Assembly (NCBI GenBank): GCA_964427955.1
Contig: CAYRWY010000249.1
Location: 1 to 8,598, forward strand
Source of the DNA: JACRBK01 sp964427955
GTDB lineage: Bacteria > Chloroflexota > Anaerolineae > Aggregatilineales > Aggregatilineaceae
Reading direction: 5' to 3'
DNA: 8,598 bases
In this document: positions 1-6,778 of the stretch, in pieces
Numbering within the stretch: position 1 is the stretch's first letter
How the letters are laid out: each line of letters opens with the position of its first letter
Notes under the pieces: model-generated
Seen by the model: the letters and a program-made list of their open reading frames with translations, nothing else
The model's database searches: none
What the model was told of the DNA's origin: nothing
Made by a program: the position numbers and the translations under genes

Positions 1-52
1 GTGGGGTGGGGGTGCTGTCTCGCGGACTTTAGTTTATTCTGCAAGGATCAGT

Positions 53-255
53 AAGAACTTGTTTCAACGCAGAGATCGCAGAGCGCGCTGAGAAAAATCG
101 GGGAATGAGAGCCGCAACCTACCCCTCTCCAACTTTGGAGAGGGGAACAAGCCCGTTTTCTCCCCTCTCCAGCTTGCCTGGGGAGGGGCTGGGGGTGGGG
201 TTTAGATTGATCAGTAACTCCGCGGTCTCTGCGGTCTCTGCGTTGAAATGTTCTT
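53..255. repeat. Composite dispersed repeat (inverted repeat enclosing two hairpins)
   Basis: The outer arms are inverted copies: 53-83 (AAGAAC, then CAACGCAGAGATCGCAGAG) and 227-255 (CTCTGCGGTCTCTGCGTTG, then GTTCTT on the complementary side), with 18 of 19 bases matching in the core. Between them lie two hairpins built on CCCCTCTCC: 122-131 with 136-145 (perfect 10 bp, 4-base loop) and 162-172 with 178-188 (11 bp with one G.T pair, loop 173-177). No protein-coding signal is convincing here. CTCTGCG-type and CCCCTCTCC-type repeats are, from general knowledge, widely scattered between genes in several phyla. The whole block sits just 3' of the kinase gene, so it could end or stabilise that transcript, but it has no T-tract. 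Confidence 0.7.
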
Positions 256-265
256 GCCCTTGTCT

Positions 266-2524
266 TCACTCCGCCGCCACGATCACCCGGAAGCCCAGCG
301 ACGGGTGCAGAAAGTCCGGATCGAGCCAGCCGCGAAACGCGGGGCGCGTCGTGTCGGCGGCATTGAACCACGCGCCGCCCTTGAGCACCCGCTGCGATCC
401 GGAACCCGGTCCGCCGGGGTCCCACGCGCCGTCGGTCAGCGTGCCGTAGTACGTCTCCCCGTACCAGTCCGCGGTCCATTCCCAGGCATTGCCCGCCAGG
501 TCCAGTGCCCCAACCCACGACGCGCCGCCGGGATAGATGCCCACCGCCGCCAACTTGTCGTGGCCGTCGTTCACGCTGCTATCGTGCCAGCTTGATTTGC
601 ACCTGGCGTCACAGAAATTCAGCCGCGATCCATCGAAATTCGGCCCCCAGGGATAGGTCCAGCCTTCCGGGCCGCGCGACGCGTATTCCCATTGGGCTTC
701 GGTGGGCAGACTCCCGCCGAACCACTGCGCGAAGGCGGCGGCCTGTTCCCAGGTGACGTCCGACGCCGGGAGATCGGCGTGCTTTTTGTCGGTATATTTC
801 TTCTCGGAAGGCGCCGTACACGCTCCGGCGTTGACGCAGGCGGCGTACTGCGCGTTGCTGACCTCGGTCTGCCCGATCCAGAAGGCGTGCAGGCAGACGT
901 GATGTACCGGCTGTTCGTCCGTCTCGCCGCTGACGCTGCCCATCAGAAAACAGCCGGACGGCACGTAGACCAGCACCAGCCCGTTGACCTCGCGCTGTTC
1001 CGGCGTCCAGACGCGGTTGGACGTCCCCGCCGCGAAAAAGTCCGGACGTGGCGAGGCGGTGATCGTCGGTGTGAAGGTCGGGATCGGACTGGCGGTCCAG
1101 GTGGGCGAGGTGGTGACCGTCGCGGTCGGCGTCAGCGAAAGGGTGACCGTCGCGGTCGGCGTCTCGGTGAGCGTTGGCGTCGCCGTGGGCGAGGCGGTGA
1201 TCGTCGGCGTGAGCGTCCACGACTGCGCCGTGCGGGTGATCGCGGCGGCCACCGATGCTTCGAGATTGGGCGTCGGCGTGAAGGTCCACTGCGCGGCGGT
1301 CTGCGTCAGGCGCTCGGCCAGCAGGGCCTCCGCCGTCGCCGGGAGATCGTGCGTCGGGAGCGGGGTGGGCGACGGTTCCGGCGTGGCGTTAAGGGTCGCG
1401 CTGTCCGTCGGCGTCACGATCGGGTCCGGCGTCACGCTGGTCGGGATCATCCCGATTCCCTGGTCCTTTTTCTTCTCTCCGCCCGACGCGAACAGCATCC
1501 CCAGCACGACCGCGGCGATCAGCGCGATCCCGATCACCCACGGCAGCGGGCGGCGGTAGAGTGGAGGGGCGGGTACGGGCGGCGGCGGCGTGAGATAGGT
1601 GGGCGGCGCCGAGGTGGACGTGGTGAGGCTGCGCGGTGGCGTGGCAAAAAAGCCGGTACGCGTCCCGGTCGCGCCGTGCGCGGCGTGATCGAAAGCCTGG
1701 GCGAAGGCGGTCACCGTGGGGAAGCGATCCTCGGCCCGTTTCGCCATCGCGCGCGTGACCACCTCGGTGACGTCTTCGGGCACGTCCGCCCGGACGGTGT
1801 GCGGCGCGGTCGGCGTGGCTTCGCAGTGCTGGTGCATCAGGGCGAACGGCGTCGGCGCGTCGAACGGGACCTGTCCCGTCACCAGCGCATACGTCATCAC
1901 CCCCAGCGCGTACTGGTCGGTTGCGGGCGTGGGCGGTTCAGCGCGCCACTGTTCCGGGGCCATGTAGGACGGTGTGCCGAGCACCGTGCCTTCGCCGGTC
2001 AGTGCGTTGGACTCCTGCGCCAGTTTGGCGATCCCGAAATCGACCAGAAACGCGTTGCCGTGCTGGTCGAACATGATATTGCTGGGCTTGATGTCCCGGT
2101 GAATCACGCCGCGGCTGTGGGCGTAATCCAGCGCGCCCGCCAGTTGGCCCAGCAGCGCGGCGATCTCGCCCAGCGATGGCAGCGGCGCGGACTCGCCGAT
2201 CTCGCGCCGGGCCCGCAGCCGCTGGTCCAGCCCGCCGCCCGTCAGCAGGCGCATCACGACGTAGCTGAGCCGCCCCTGCGTGCCGTAATCGTAGATCGGG
2301 ACGATGTGCGGATGTTCCAGCCCCGCCGCCGTGCGCGCCTCGCGGGTGAAGCGTTCCAGGTAATGCGGATCATCGGTCAGGGCTTCGGCCAGCACTTTGA
2401 CGGCGACGTAGCGCTGCAAATCCGCTTGATAGGCGCGGTAGACGGCGCCCATCCCGCCCATGCCGAGCAGTTCCCGCAGTTCGTAGTCCCCTAACGTTTG
2501 ACCGGCCAGGTTATGCGCGCTCAT
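266..2524 (-). CDS. Membrane Ser/Thr protein kinase with extracytoplasmic FGE/SUMF1-like domain
   Basis: A Hanks-type protein kinase that should phosphorylate proteins on Ser/Thr from the cytoplasmic face of the membrane. In the 752-residue form, the glycine loop (GMGGMG) is at 21-26, the ATP-binding Lys at 43, the alpha-C Glu near 62, HRDIKPSN at 142-149, DFG at 162-164 and APE at 189-191, so all catalytic residues are present. A Pro-rich stretch leads to one transmembrane helix at about 328-346. A Thr/Pro linker (about 347-512, many TPT/TAT units) follows, then a 240-residue FGE-sulfatase (SUMF1-type) domain, with motifs such as LPTEAQWEYA, NAWEWT and LKGGAW. The C-terminal part (GGAWFNAADTTRPAFRGW) lacks the cysteine pair used by true formylglycine-generating enzymes, so this is probably a ligand- or protein-binding sensor domain. 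A GTG start 10 codons upstream is possible, but the ATG at 2524 has GAGG just ahead, and a TATAGT hexamer overlaps the GTG. The gene looks monocistronic. Confidence 0.93.
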   Translation of the reverse strand: MSAHNLAGQTLGDYELRELLGMGGMGAVYRAYQADLQRYVAVKVLAEALTDDPHYLERFTREARTAAGLEHPHIVPIYDYGTQGRLSYVVMRLLTGGGLDQRLRARREIGESAPLPSLGEIAALLGQLAGALDYAHSRGVIHRDIKPSNIMFDQHGNAFLVDFGIAKLAQESNALTGEGTVLGTPSYMAPEQWRAEPPTPATDQYALGVMTYALVTGQVPFDAPTPFALMHQHCEATPTAPHTVRADVPEDVTEVVTRAMAKRAEDRFPTVTAFAQAFDHAAHGATGTRTGFFATPPRSLTTSTSAPPTYLTPPPPVPAPPLYRRPLPWVIGIALIAAVVLGMLFASGGEKKKDQGIGMIPTSVTPDPIVTPTDSATLNATPEPSPTPLPTHDLPATAEALLAERLTQTAAQWTFTPTPNLEASVAAAITRTAQSWTLTPTITASPTATPTLTETPTATVTLSLTPTATVTTSPTWTASPIPTFTPTITASPRPDFFAAGTSNRVWTPEQREVNGLVLVYVPSGCFLMGSVSGETDEQPVHHVCLHAFWIGQTEVSNAQYAACVNAGACTAPSEKKYTDKKHADLPASDVTWEQAAAFAQWFGGSLPTEAQWEYASRGPEGWTYPWGPNFDGSRLNFCDARCKSSWHDSSVNDGHDKLAAVGIYPGGASWVGALDLAGNAWEWTADWYGETYYGTLTDGAWDPGGPGSGSQRVLKGGAWFNAADTTRPAFRGWLDPDFLHPSLGFRVIVAAE
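1051..1210 (-). repeat. Short in-frame DNA repeats coding the Thr/Pro linker of the kinase
   Basis: On the plus strand GGTGACCGTCGCGGTCGGCG begins at both 1112 and 1142 (30-base period), and GCGAGGCGGTGATCGTCGG begins at both 1051 and 1189. They code TPTATVT/TPTITASP-like segments of the stalk between the transmembrane helix and the FGE-like domain. Such repeats can expand or contract by slippage or recombination, so stalk length may differ between strains. Confidence 0.7.
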
Positions 2525-2552
2525 CACACCCTCGCCTCGCGTGTTTTTCTTC

Positions 2553-2558
2553 ACTATA
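2553..2558 (-). promoter_or_regulatory. Candidate -10 element for the kinase gene
   Basis: On the minus strand TATAGT matches 5 of 6 bases of the -10 consensus. Transcription would then start near 2546, about 20 bases ahead of the ATG at 2524. No good -35 hexamer lies 16-18 bases upstream, so support is weak. If real, it excludes the GTG at 2554 as the start codon. Confidence 0.3.
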
Positions 2559-2672
2559 TGCCGATTCGAGGTCCAGGGAAAGCACGCGGCGGGGGCAATC
2601 GACGATCACTGAATTTGGCCGTCTATGCCGTATTGCACAGCAAAAATCGGTTTGCCAATAGGATCGTTTGTT

Positions 2673-2704
2673 CCCCTCTCCCATCGTTGTCTATGGGAGA
2701 GGGG
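2673..2704. repeat. CCCCTCTCCCAT hairpin, dispersed repeat copy
   Basis: CCCCTCTCCCAT at 2673-2684 pairs perfectly over 12 bp with ATGGGAGAGGGG at 2693-2704 around an 8-base loop. It is followed by CCAGGGGCGAGG, as expected for this repeat type. It belongs to the same family as the hairpins at 122-145 and 162-188. It lies upstream of the kinase gene, where it could act as a transcription or recombination element, but I see no specific function. Confidence 0.7.
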
Positions 2705-2846
2705 CCAGGGGCGAGGTCAGTCCGTCGGCGAGGGCACGCCCTCCCCGTGTTCCTGTTCAGGGGCGGACAGGTGGGTCAAAAGCGTTGAGCACGTGGAAAT
2801 TCGCTGCGTTTTTACCTCACCCCCCGACCCCCTCTCCACCCGGTGG

Positions 2847-2895
2847 CGCAGGGGAAACGTCGTGGTAGGGACGCTGCTTGCCGCGCCCAGCTTTG
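2847..2895. repeat. Dispersed ~48-bp element, copy 1
   Basis: This stretch aligns with 4189-4236 almost end to end. Both share GGAAACGTCGT, GTAGGG, a CTTGC centre and GCGCCC followed by GCT(T/C)TG. The centre is an imperfect inverted repeat (GGGACG against CGCGCCC). It sits just 3' of the glycosyltransferase gene and adjoins CCCCTCTCC-type sequence on its left. It resembles small non-coding dispersed elements and codes for nothing convincing. Confidence 0.65.
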
Positions 2896-2929
2896 AAAAA
2901 TGAAAATTGTCCCTCAAAAACTCCCCATC

Positions 2930-3949
2930 TCAATGCCTGTCCGCCTCTGAACCGTGTTCCTCGGACGGCTCCGGGCTGAGTCGGCTTTTCGCCGCGCGCG
3001 CGACCCGCGCCGTGATGCGCAGCGGGTCCTCCTGGCGCTGGATGTACGACACCAGCAGCTCGGCCAGCAGGCCCATCGTGAGCAGTTGAACGCCCATCAT
3101 CATCAGCAGCACGCCCAGCGTGAGCAGCGGGCGCTGGCTGAGCGGGCGCACGCCGTTGAACCATTCGATGGACAGGTAGGCGTTGATCACGAAGCCTGCC
3201 GTCAGCATCAGCAGCCCGGTCGCGCCGAACAGGTGCAGCGGGCGGTAGCGGAAATTGTTCAGAAACAGCACCGTCATCAGGTCGAAGCCCCCGCGCAGCA
3301 GGCGTCCGGGGCCATACTTGGATCGCCCGAAGCGCCGCGGATGGTGGACGACCGGAATTTCGGTCACGCGGAAGCCGTTGTAATACGCCAGGATCGGGAT
3401 GTAGCGGTGTAGATCGCCGTACAACCGGATGCTGCGGGCGCATTCGGCGCGATAGGCTTTCAGGCCGCAGTTCATGTCGTGCAGTTTCAGACCGGTCACG
3501 CGCGTGGTGATCGAGTTGGCGATGTGCGAAGGGATGGTCTTGAAGGGCGGGTCCTGGCGGTTCTGCTTCCACCCGCTGACCAGGTCGTAGCCCTCGTCCA
3601 GTTTGGCGAGCAGGTGCGGGATCTCGGCGGGATCGTCTTGCAGATCGGCGTCCATCGTGACGATGATGCTGCCGCGCGCCAGTGCGAACCCCACGTCCAG
3701 CGCCAGGCTCTTGCCGAAGTTGCGGCGCTGCGTCGCGACCACGACCCGTTCGTCGCGGGCTTGCAGCTCGCCCAGCACGCGCGCCGATCCGTCGGTGCTG
3801 CCATCATCGACGTAGATGACTTCCCAGGTTTTGCCCAACGTCTCGACGACGGCGCCGATCTGCCGGTGCAGGTCCGGCAGGCTTTCGTGCTCATTGTAGA
3901 CGGGGACGACGATCGAGAGATCGGGCATGGGGCCGTGGGTCGCCGGCAT
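2930..3949 (-). CDS. Family-2 glycosyltransferase (polyprenyl-phosphate sugar transferase type)
   Basis: A 339-residue GT-A glycosyltransferase of the DPM1/GtrB/ArnC type, which transfers a sugar from a nucleotide donor to a lipid phosphate carrier at the inner face of the membrane. Visible motifs are VPVYNE (15-20), DDGS (48-51), the metal-binding DAD within DADLQDDP (100-107), HDMNCGLKAYR (157-167) and RRFGRSKYG (205-213). Two transmembrane helices follow at about 239-262 and 276-303, then a basic/acidic cytoplasmic tail, as in GtrB-like proteins of about 310-340 residues. The start at 3949 has AAGGA 7 bases upstream; the ATG at 3928 is a less supported alternative. The family typically supplies the lipid-linked sugar for cell-surface glycans or protein glycosylation. 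The exact sugar and acceptor cannot be read from the sequence, and no partner flippase or C-type glycosyltransferase is in the window. Confidence 0.93.
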   Translation of the reverse strand: MPATHGPMPDLSIVVPVYNEHESLPDLHRQIGAVVETLGKTWEVIYVDDGSTDGSARVLGELQARDERVVVATQRRNFGKSLALDVGFALARGSIIVTMDADLQDDPAEIPHLLAKLDEGYDLVSGWKQNRQDPPFKTIPSHIANSITTRVTGLKLHDMNCGLKAYRAECARSIRLYGDLHRYIPILAYYNGFRVTEIPVVHHPRRFGRSKYGPGRLLRGGFDLMTVLFLNNFRYRPLHLFGATGLLMLTAGFVINAYLSIEWFNGVRPLSQRPLLTLGVLLMMMGVQLLTMGLLAELLVSYIQRQEDPLRITARVARAAKSRLSPEPSEEHGSEADRH

Positions 3950-3986
3950 GGTGCGGTTCCTTCGTGTGTGCGCTAAGACGCCGGGG

Positions 3987-4014
3987 ATTGTAGCAAGCTC
4001 CCCCGATCCTGCAA
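3987..4014 (-). promoter_or_regulatory. Candidate promoter for the glycosyltransferase gene
   Basis: On the minus strand TACAAT (3987-3992, 5 of 6 to consensus) lies 16 bases from TTGCAG (4009-4014, weak match). Transcription would start near 3980 and give a leader of about 30 bases that includes the AAGGA site. Confidence 0.4.
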
Positions 4015-4188
4015 GCGCCGGATCACTCGCCGGCGGTCAGGATCGTCAAATCCACGGGACCGACCGTGGCCGGACCGTCCAGCGCGAGGTGGGTGCGAAG
4101 CCGGGCGGACCGGGATCTGCCCCTCGGCTCCGGCCCGTTCTCTATGGGTGAGGGCTATCTGTGGGTAAGGCATAGCCAGGGGGGGCAG

Positions 4189-4236
4189 CGCAGTGGAAAC
4201 GTCGTTGTAGGGGCGGGCTTGCTGCGCCCGGCTCTG
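4189..4236. repeat. Dispersed ~48-bp element, copy 2
   Basis: This is the partner of 2847-2895, with about five or six differences and small indels. GGAAACGTCGTTGTAGGGGC is followed by an inverted repeat GGGCG/CGCCC around a CTTGCTG centre. The two copies lie in the same orientation on the plus strand and bracket the glycosyltransferase gene. Confidence 0.65.
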
Positions 4237-4321
4237 CTCCACACTGGGGTTAGATTCCGATGCCAGGATCAGTAAATCCTACGCGCACCTGACGCGCTCC
4301 CCACGTCTGCCCCGCGCGCTC

Positions 4322-4350
4322 TTGAATCGGCTTTCCTTTTGTCTTAAAGT
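4322..4350 (+). promoter_or_regulatory. Candidate promoter for the SH3b/LysM gene
   Basis: TTGAAT (4322-4327) and TAAAGT (4345-4350) are separated by 17 bases; each matches the sigma-70 consensus at 4 of 6 positions. The local sequence is more AT-rich than its surroundings. The start site would be near 4357, just before the GGGGAG ribosome binding site at 4370-4375. Confidence 0.4.
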
Positions 4351-4382
4351 GAGGATTAAGAACCGAATGGGGAGTGTAAACC

Positions 4383-5126
4383 ATGAACAAATCACGTGGG
4401 ATCATCATCGGGGCGGTGCTGGTCGTGGCGCTGTTGTTTGCGGCGGTGCCCACCACGCGGGCGCAGGGCAGCCCGACCGCCACCGTCAACACGGGCGCGC
4501 TGCACGTGCGCAGCGGGCCGGGCATCGGCTATAGCGTCGTCTTTTCGCTCAACCGGGGCGTCGCGATGACCATGACCGCGCGCAATGCGGCGGCGACGTG
4601 GGTCAAGATCGTTCTCGACAACGGCGTCGTGGGCTGGGTCAGCGCGCCGTACATCTGGACCGCCTATCCGATCACCAGCCTGCCCATCGAGGGCAGCCAG
4701 CCGAGCGGCGGCAATGCCATCGTCTATACTGGGGCGCTCAACGTGCGCAGCGGGCCGGGCATCGGCTTCGGCGTCGTGACCTCGCTCTACAACGGCGCGA
4801 ACCTGACCATGATCGCCCGCAACTGGGACGGCTCGTGGGTCAAGGTGGTCGTCGGGACCGGCACCCAGGGCTGGGTGAACAGCAGCCTGATCCTGCCGTC
4901 CGTGTCGATCACCAGCCTGCCCATCGACAGCGCCGTGACGCCTGCGCCCGCGCCGGCCCCCGTGCCGCAGCCATCGTACTACCGGACGCACGTCGTCCAG
5001 CCCGGTGAAAACCTGTTTCGGATTGCGTTGAACTATGGGGTCAATATGTACGCGGTGGCCCAACTGAACGGAATTACCAATCTCACCCTGATCTACGTCG
5101 GCCAGGTGCTGCTCATCCCCTGGTAG
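4383..5126 (+). CDS. Exported protein with two SH3b domains and a C-terminal LysM
   Basis: A 247-residue secreted protein likely to bind peptidoglycan or another cell-wall glycan. Residues 1-27 form a signal peptide (basic start, hydrophobic core at 7-22, predicted cut after Ala27). Two bacterial SH3 domains follow at about 33-91 and 112-171, each with LxVRSGPGIG and a GWV turn (GVVGWV, TQGWV). They are joined by matching YPITSLPI/SITSLPI linkers. A Pro/Ala linker (185-198) leads to a LysM domain at 202-246 (HVVQPGENLFRIA, then AQLNG, ending IYVGQVLLIPW). There is no catalytic domain, so it is a binding or scaffold protein rather than a hydrolase. The start has GGGGAG 8 bases upstream. The gene is probably monocistronic and converges on the repeat-protein gene downstream. 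Confidence 0.9.
   Translation: MNKSRGIIIGAVLVVALLFAAVPTTRAQGSPTATVNTGALHVRSGPGIGYSVVFSLNRGVAMTMTARNAAATWVKIVLDNGVVGWVSAPYIWTAYPITSLPIEGSQPSGGNAIVYTGALNVRSGPGIGFGVVTSLYNGANLTMIARNWDGSWVKVVVGTGTQGWVNSSLILPSVSITSLPIDSAVTPAPAPAPVPQPSYYRTHVVQPGENLFRIALNYGVNMYAVAQLNGITNLTLIYVGQVLLIPW
4504..4767 (+). repeat. Internal duplication coding the two SH3b domains
   Basis: A 27-base stretch coding VRSGPGIG is identical at 4504-4530 and 4741-4767, offset by 237 bases (79 codons). The linker phrase ATCACCAGCCTGCCCATCGA also recurs near 4671 and 4908. The second SH3b domain therefore appears to be a fairly recent tandem copy of the first. Confidence 0.75.
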
Positions 5127-5138
5127 TCAGCCGTCGTT

Positions 5139-5170
5139 CTCTCCCCGCGTCGCATCCGGCGCGGGGAGGG
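5139..5170. terminator. GC-rich hairpin between convergent genes, possible bidirectional terminator
   Basis: CTCTCCCCGCG (5139-5149) pairs with CGCGGGGAGGG (5160-5170) over 11 bp with one T.G pair, around loop 5150-5159. It lies 12 bases past the stop codon of the SH3b/LysM gene and about 36 bases past that of the convergent gene. There is no T-tract on either side, so factor-dependent termination or transcript-end stabilisation is as likely as intrinsic termination. It could also be a divergent member of the CCCCTCTCC repeat family. Confidence 0.5.
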
Positions 5171-5181
5171 AATGGGAGGAG

Positions 5182-5206
5182 CCGGGATCATGCCCAGTGA
5201 TCCGGG
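5182..5206 (-). terminator. Hairpin immediately after the repeat-protein stop codon
   Basis: GGATCA (5185-5190) pairs with TGATCC (5198-5203), and the outer CC/GG pairs (5182-5183, 5205-5206) add two more across a G.G mismatch; the loop is 7 bases. It starts directly after the TGA at 5207-5209. The minus-strand sequence beyond is pyrimidine-rich (CTCCTCCC) without a clean T-run, so termination activity is uncertain. Confidence 0.4.
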
Positions 5207-6778
5207 TCAGGTGGCGTCAGCCTCAGTGTCGCCTTCGTCCTCGTCCTCGAAGTCCTCTTCGTCCGGCTCGAAATCGCGCATCCACAGCTTGATCACGCGC
5301 CGCAGCGGCAGTTGGTCCATCCCCGCGGTCCTCAGGGTGTCGATGTAGTCCGGCTCGAAGTCGTGTTCTGCCATCAGGATGATGTCTCTGACCGACACGG
5401 CGGTATAGCCGCGCGCGGCCAGTTCTTCGCGCAGGTCCTGCACGTCGTCGGGATCGATCCCCTGCTCGGCCAGGTGGCGGATGTCGCGCGTCGAGAGGTC
5501 GGGGAACTGCTGGCGCATCTCGGCGACGTAATCCGCCTCGATGTCGTGGATGCCGAACTCGCGGATGTCGCGCGTGGAAATCTCCGGGAGGTGCTTCCGC
5601 ATGTCGGCCACGTAGTCCGGGTCGATGTCGTGCACGCCGAATTCGCGGATGTCGCGCGTGGAGATCTCCGGGAAGTGCTGGCGCATCCGGGCGACGTAAT
5701 CGGGATCGATGTCGTGGACGCCGAACTCGCGGATGTCGCGCGTGGAGATTTCCGGGAAGTGCTGGCGCATTCCGGCTACATAATCCGGGTCGATGCCGTG
5801 TACGCCCAGTTCGCGGATGTCGCGCACCGAGATGTCGGGGAAGTGCTCGCGCATCCGGGCGACGTAGTCGGGGTCGATGCCGTGATTGCTGAGCTCACGG
5901 ATGTCGCCGGACGAGATGCTCGGCCAGAGACGGCGCATGTCAGCCACGTAGTCGGGATCGATATTGTGTGCGCCAAATTCACGGATGTCACGGGACGAGA
6001 TGTCGGGGAAGTGCTCGCGCATCCGGGCGACGTACTGCGGCTCGATACCGTGGGCAATCAACGCGCGCAGGTCCAGGCTGGAGATGGTAGGAAAATACCG
6101 GCGCATTTCGGCCACATACTCCGGCATAATGCCGTGCGTCACCAGTTCGCAGATTTCGCGGGCGGGAACGTCCGGGAGCACCTGGCGCATCTGGGCGATG
6201 GCGCGGGGATCGACGTCGCGGGTGCGGAACTCGATCAGATCGCGGATCGCGACCTCGTTCAGCCCGGCAGCCCGCACCGCGCGGATGAAATCCGGCGTGA
6301 CGTGGTGGGCGCGCATTTCTTCCAGCTCGTGGTGGCTGAGTTCCTCATAGCCAAACTCGCGCAGGGCTTCGACCAGCTCGCTGGTGCGGATGTCCCACCC
6401 GGGGCCGAAGCCGCGCTTGCGCTTGAACTTCATCATCGGCGGTCTGCCGGGCGTGGGCGGCACGGGGGGCACCGGGGGACGGCCCGGACGCGGCACGAAG
6501 TGTCCCGACCCGAAGCGTTCCATGTGCTCGGCGAAGCCTTCCGCCATATCTTCGGCCCAGTCGGCCATGTCCTCGAAGGTGGGTGGGATGGGAGGGTCCT
6601 CGGGCATGTGGCGGTGCGGACCCCGGCGGCCTTCGCCGTGACGGGCCGGACCGGGCCGGTGCGGCTCGGACGGGGGAGTGTCGCCCGCGTCCAGGGCCTT
6701 GATCAGACGCTCGGCCTCATCGACACTGATCTTCTTGTCGGCGAGCATCTCCAGAATCTTCATACGATCGTCTGCCAT
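5207..6778 (-). CDS. 28-residue helical-repeat protein with N-terminal SHOCT-like module
   Basis: A 523-residue protein without signal peptide or membrane helix, so probably cytoplasmic. Residues 5-30 (KILEMLADKKISVDEAERLI) form the short helical module found in YvlB/LiaX-type and DUF2089-associated proteins. Residues 31-125 are a Pro/Gly/His-rich linker with one amphipathic stretch (about 70-90) and a PPVPPVPP run. Residues 147-508 are about thirteen repeats. Ten starts are spaced exactly 28 residues apart (176 to 428), with consensus I-S-x-R-D-I-R-E at 1-8, H12, D-P-D-Y-V at 15-19, M-R at 22-23 and F-P at 26-27. Edge units keep forms such as VTPDFIRAVRAAGL, like repeats I recall beside BlaR1/M56 peptidases. 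The tail (from about 504) is very acidic. The start has AGGAG 8 bases upstream. It lies 128 bases downstream of the DUF2089 gene on the same strand, so co-regulation is likely. Function unknown; a protein-binding scaffold is my inference. Confidence 0.9.
   Translation of the reverse strand: MADDRMKILEMLADKKISVDEAERLIKALDAGDTPPSEPHRPGPARHGEGRRGPHRHMPEDPPIPPTFEDMADWAEDMAEGFAEHMERFGSGHFVPRPGRPPVPPVPPTPGRPPMMKFKRKRGFGPGWDIRTSELVEALREFGYEELSHHELEEMRAHHVTPDFIRAVRAAGLNEVAIRDLIEFRTRDVDPRAIAQMRQVLPDVPAREICELVTHGIMPEYVAEMRRYFPTISSLDLRALIAHGIEPQYVARMREHFPDISSRDIREFGAHNIDPDYVADMRRLWPSISSGDIRELSNHGIDPDYVARMREHFPDISVRDIRELGVHGIDPDYVAGMRQHFPEISTRDIREFGVHDIDPDYVARMRQHFPEISTRDIREFGVHDIDPDYVADMRKHLPEISTRDIREFGIHDIEADYVAEMRQQFPDLSTRDIRHLAEQGIDPDDVQDLREELAARGYTAVSVRDIILMAEHDFEPDYIDTLRTAGMDQLPLRRVIKLWMRDFEPDEEDFEDEDEGDTEADAT
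5264..6340 (-). repeat. 84-bp in-frame tandem repeat array
   Basis: On the plus strand the anchor GCGGATGTCG occurs at 5477, 5561, 5645, 5729 and 5813, exactly 84 bases apart, with degenerate copies extending to about 6340 and 5264. Units 5645-5728 and 5729-5812 differ at one base in their first 40, whereas outer units have diverged strongly. This points to recent duplication in the middle of an older array. The unit equals 28 codons and the frame is kept throughout. Confidence 0.85.

Larger units (their letters stand above)
2525..2929. other. Intergenic region with dispersed repeats, no gene
   Basis: This 405-base gap separates the start of the kinase gene from the 3' end of the upstream glycosyltransferase gene. 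The open frames across it are low-complexity and have no family resemblance or ribosome binding site. It contains the hairpin at 2673-2704, a GC-rich remnant around 2725-2775, a CTCACCCC/CCCCTCTCC segment at 2815-2838 and a copy of the 48-bp element at 2847-2895. Immediately past the glycosyltransferase stop, the minus strand carries T-runs but no stem. Confidence 0.7.
3950..4382. other. Divergent intergenic region, no gene
   Basis: This 433-base gap separates the glycosyltransferase gene (minus) from the SH3b/LysM gene (plus). It holds a candidate promoter on each side, small GC hairpins at 4016-4035 (CGCCGG/CCGGCG) and 4052-4069 (CCACGG/CCGTGG), a degenerate CCCCTC...GGGTGAGGG segment at 4120-4155, an inverted repeat GGCTAT/ATAGCC at 4153-4177 and the second copy of the 48-bp element. 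A GGATC(A/G)T(C/A)AAATCC-like phrase occurs twice (near 4040 and 4265). I see no credible coding frame. Confidence 0.65.

Noticed and set aside
266..400. Diversity-generating retroelement target in the FGE-like C-terminus
   Set aside because: FGE-fold C-termini can be such targets, but no reverse transcriptase, template repeat or adenine-rich variable codon pattern is visible, and only 265 bases lie downstream in the window.
105..449. Small plus-strand open frames across 105-595
   Set aside because: They translate the dispersed repeat and the antisense of the kinase gene, with low-complexity products.
692..2494. Plus-strand open frame of 600 codons opposite the kinase gene
   Set aside because: Very Arg/Gly-rich shadow of a GC-rich gene; the opposite strand codes intact kinase and FGE motifs.
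2498..2917. Several 60-96 codon frames in the intergenic region
   Set aside because: They overlap repeat sequence (PSPPGGAGET-like products), overlap each other and lack ribosome binding sites.
5264..6340. CRISPR-like regular repeats
   Set aside because: The 84-base period is whole codons within one open frame, with no unique spacers and no cas genes.
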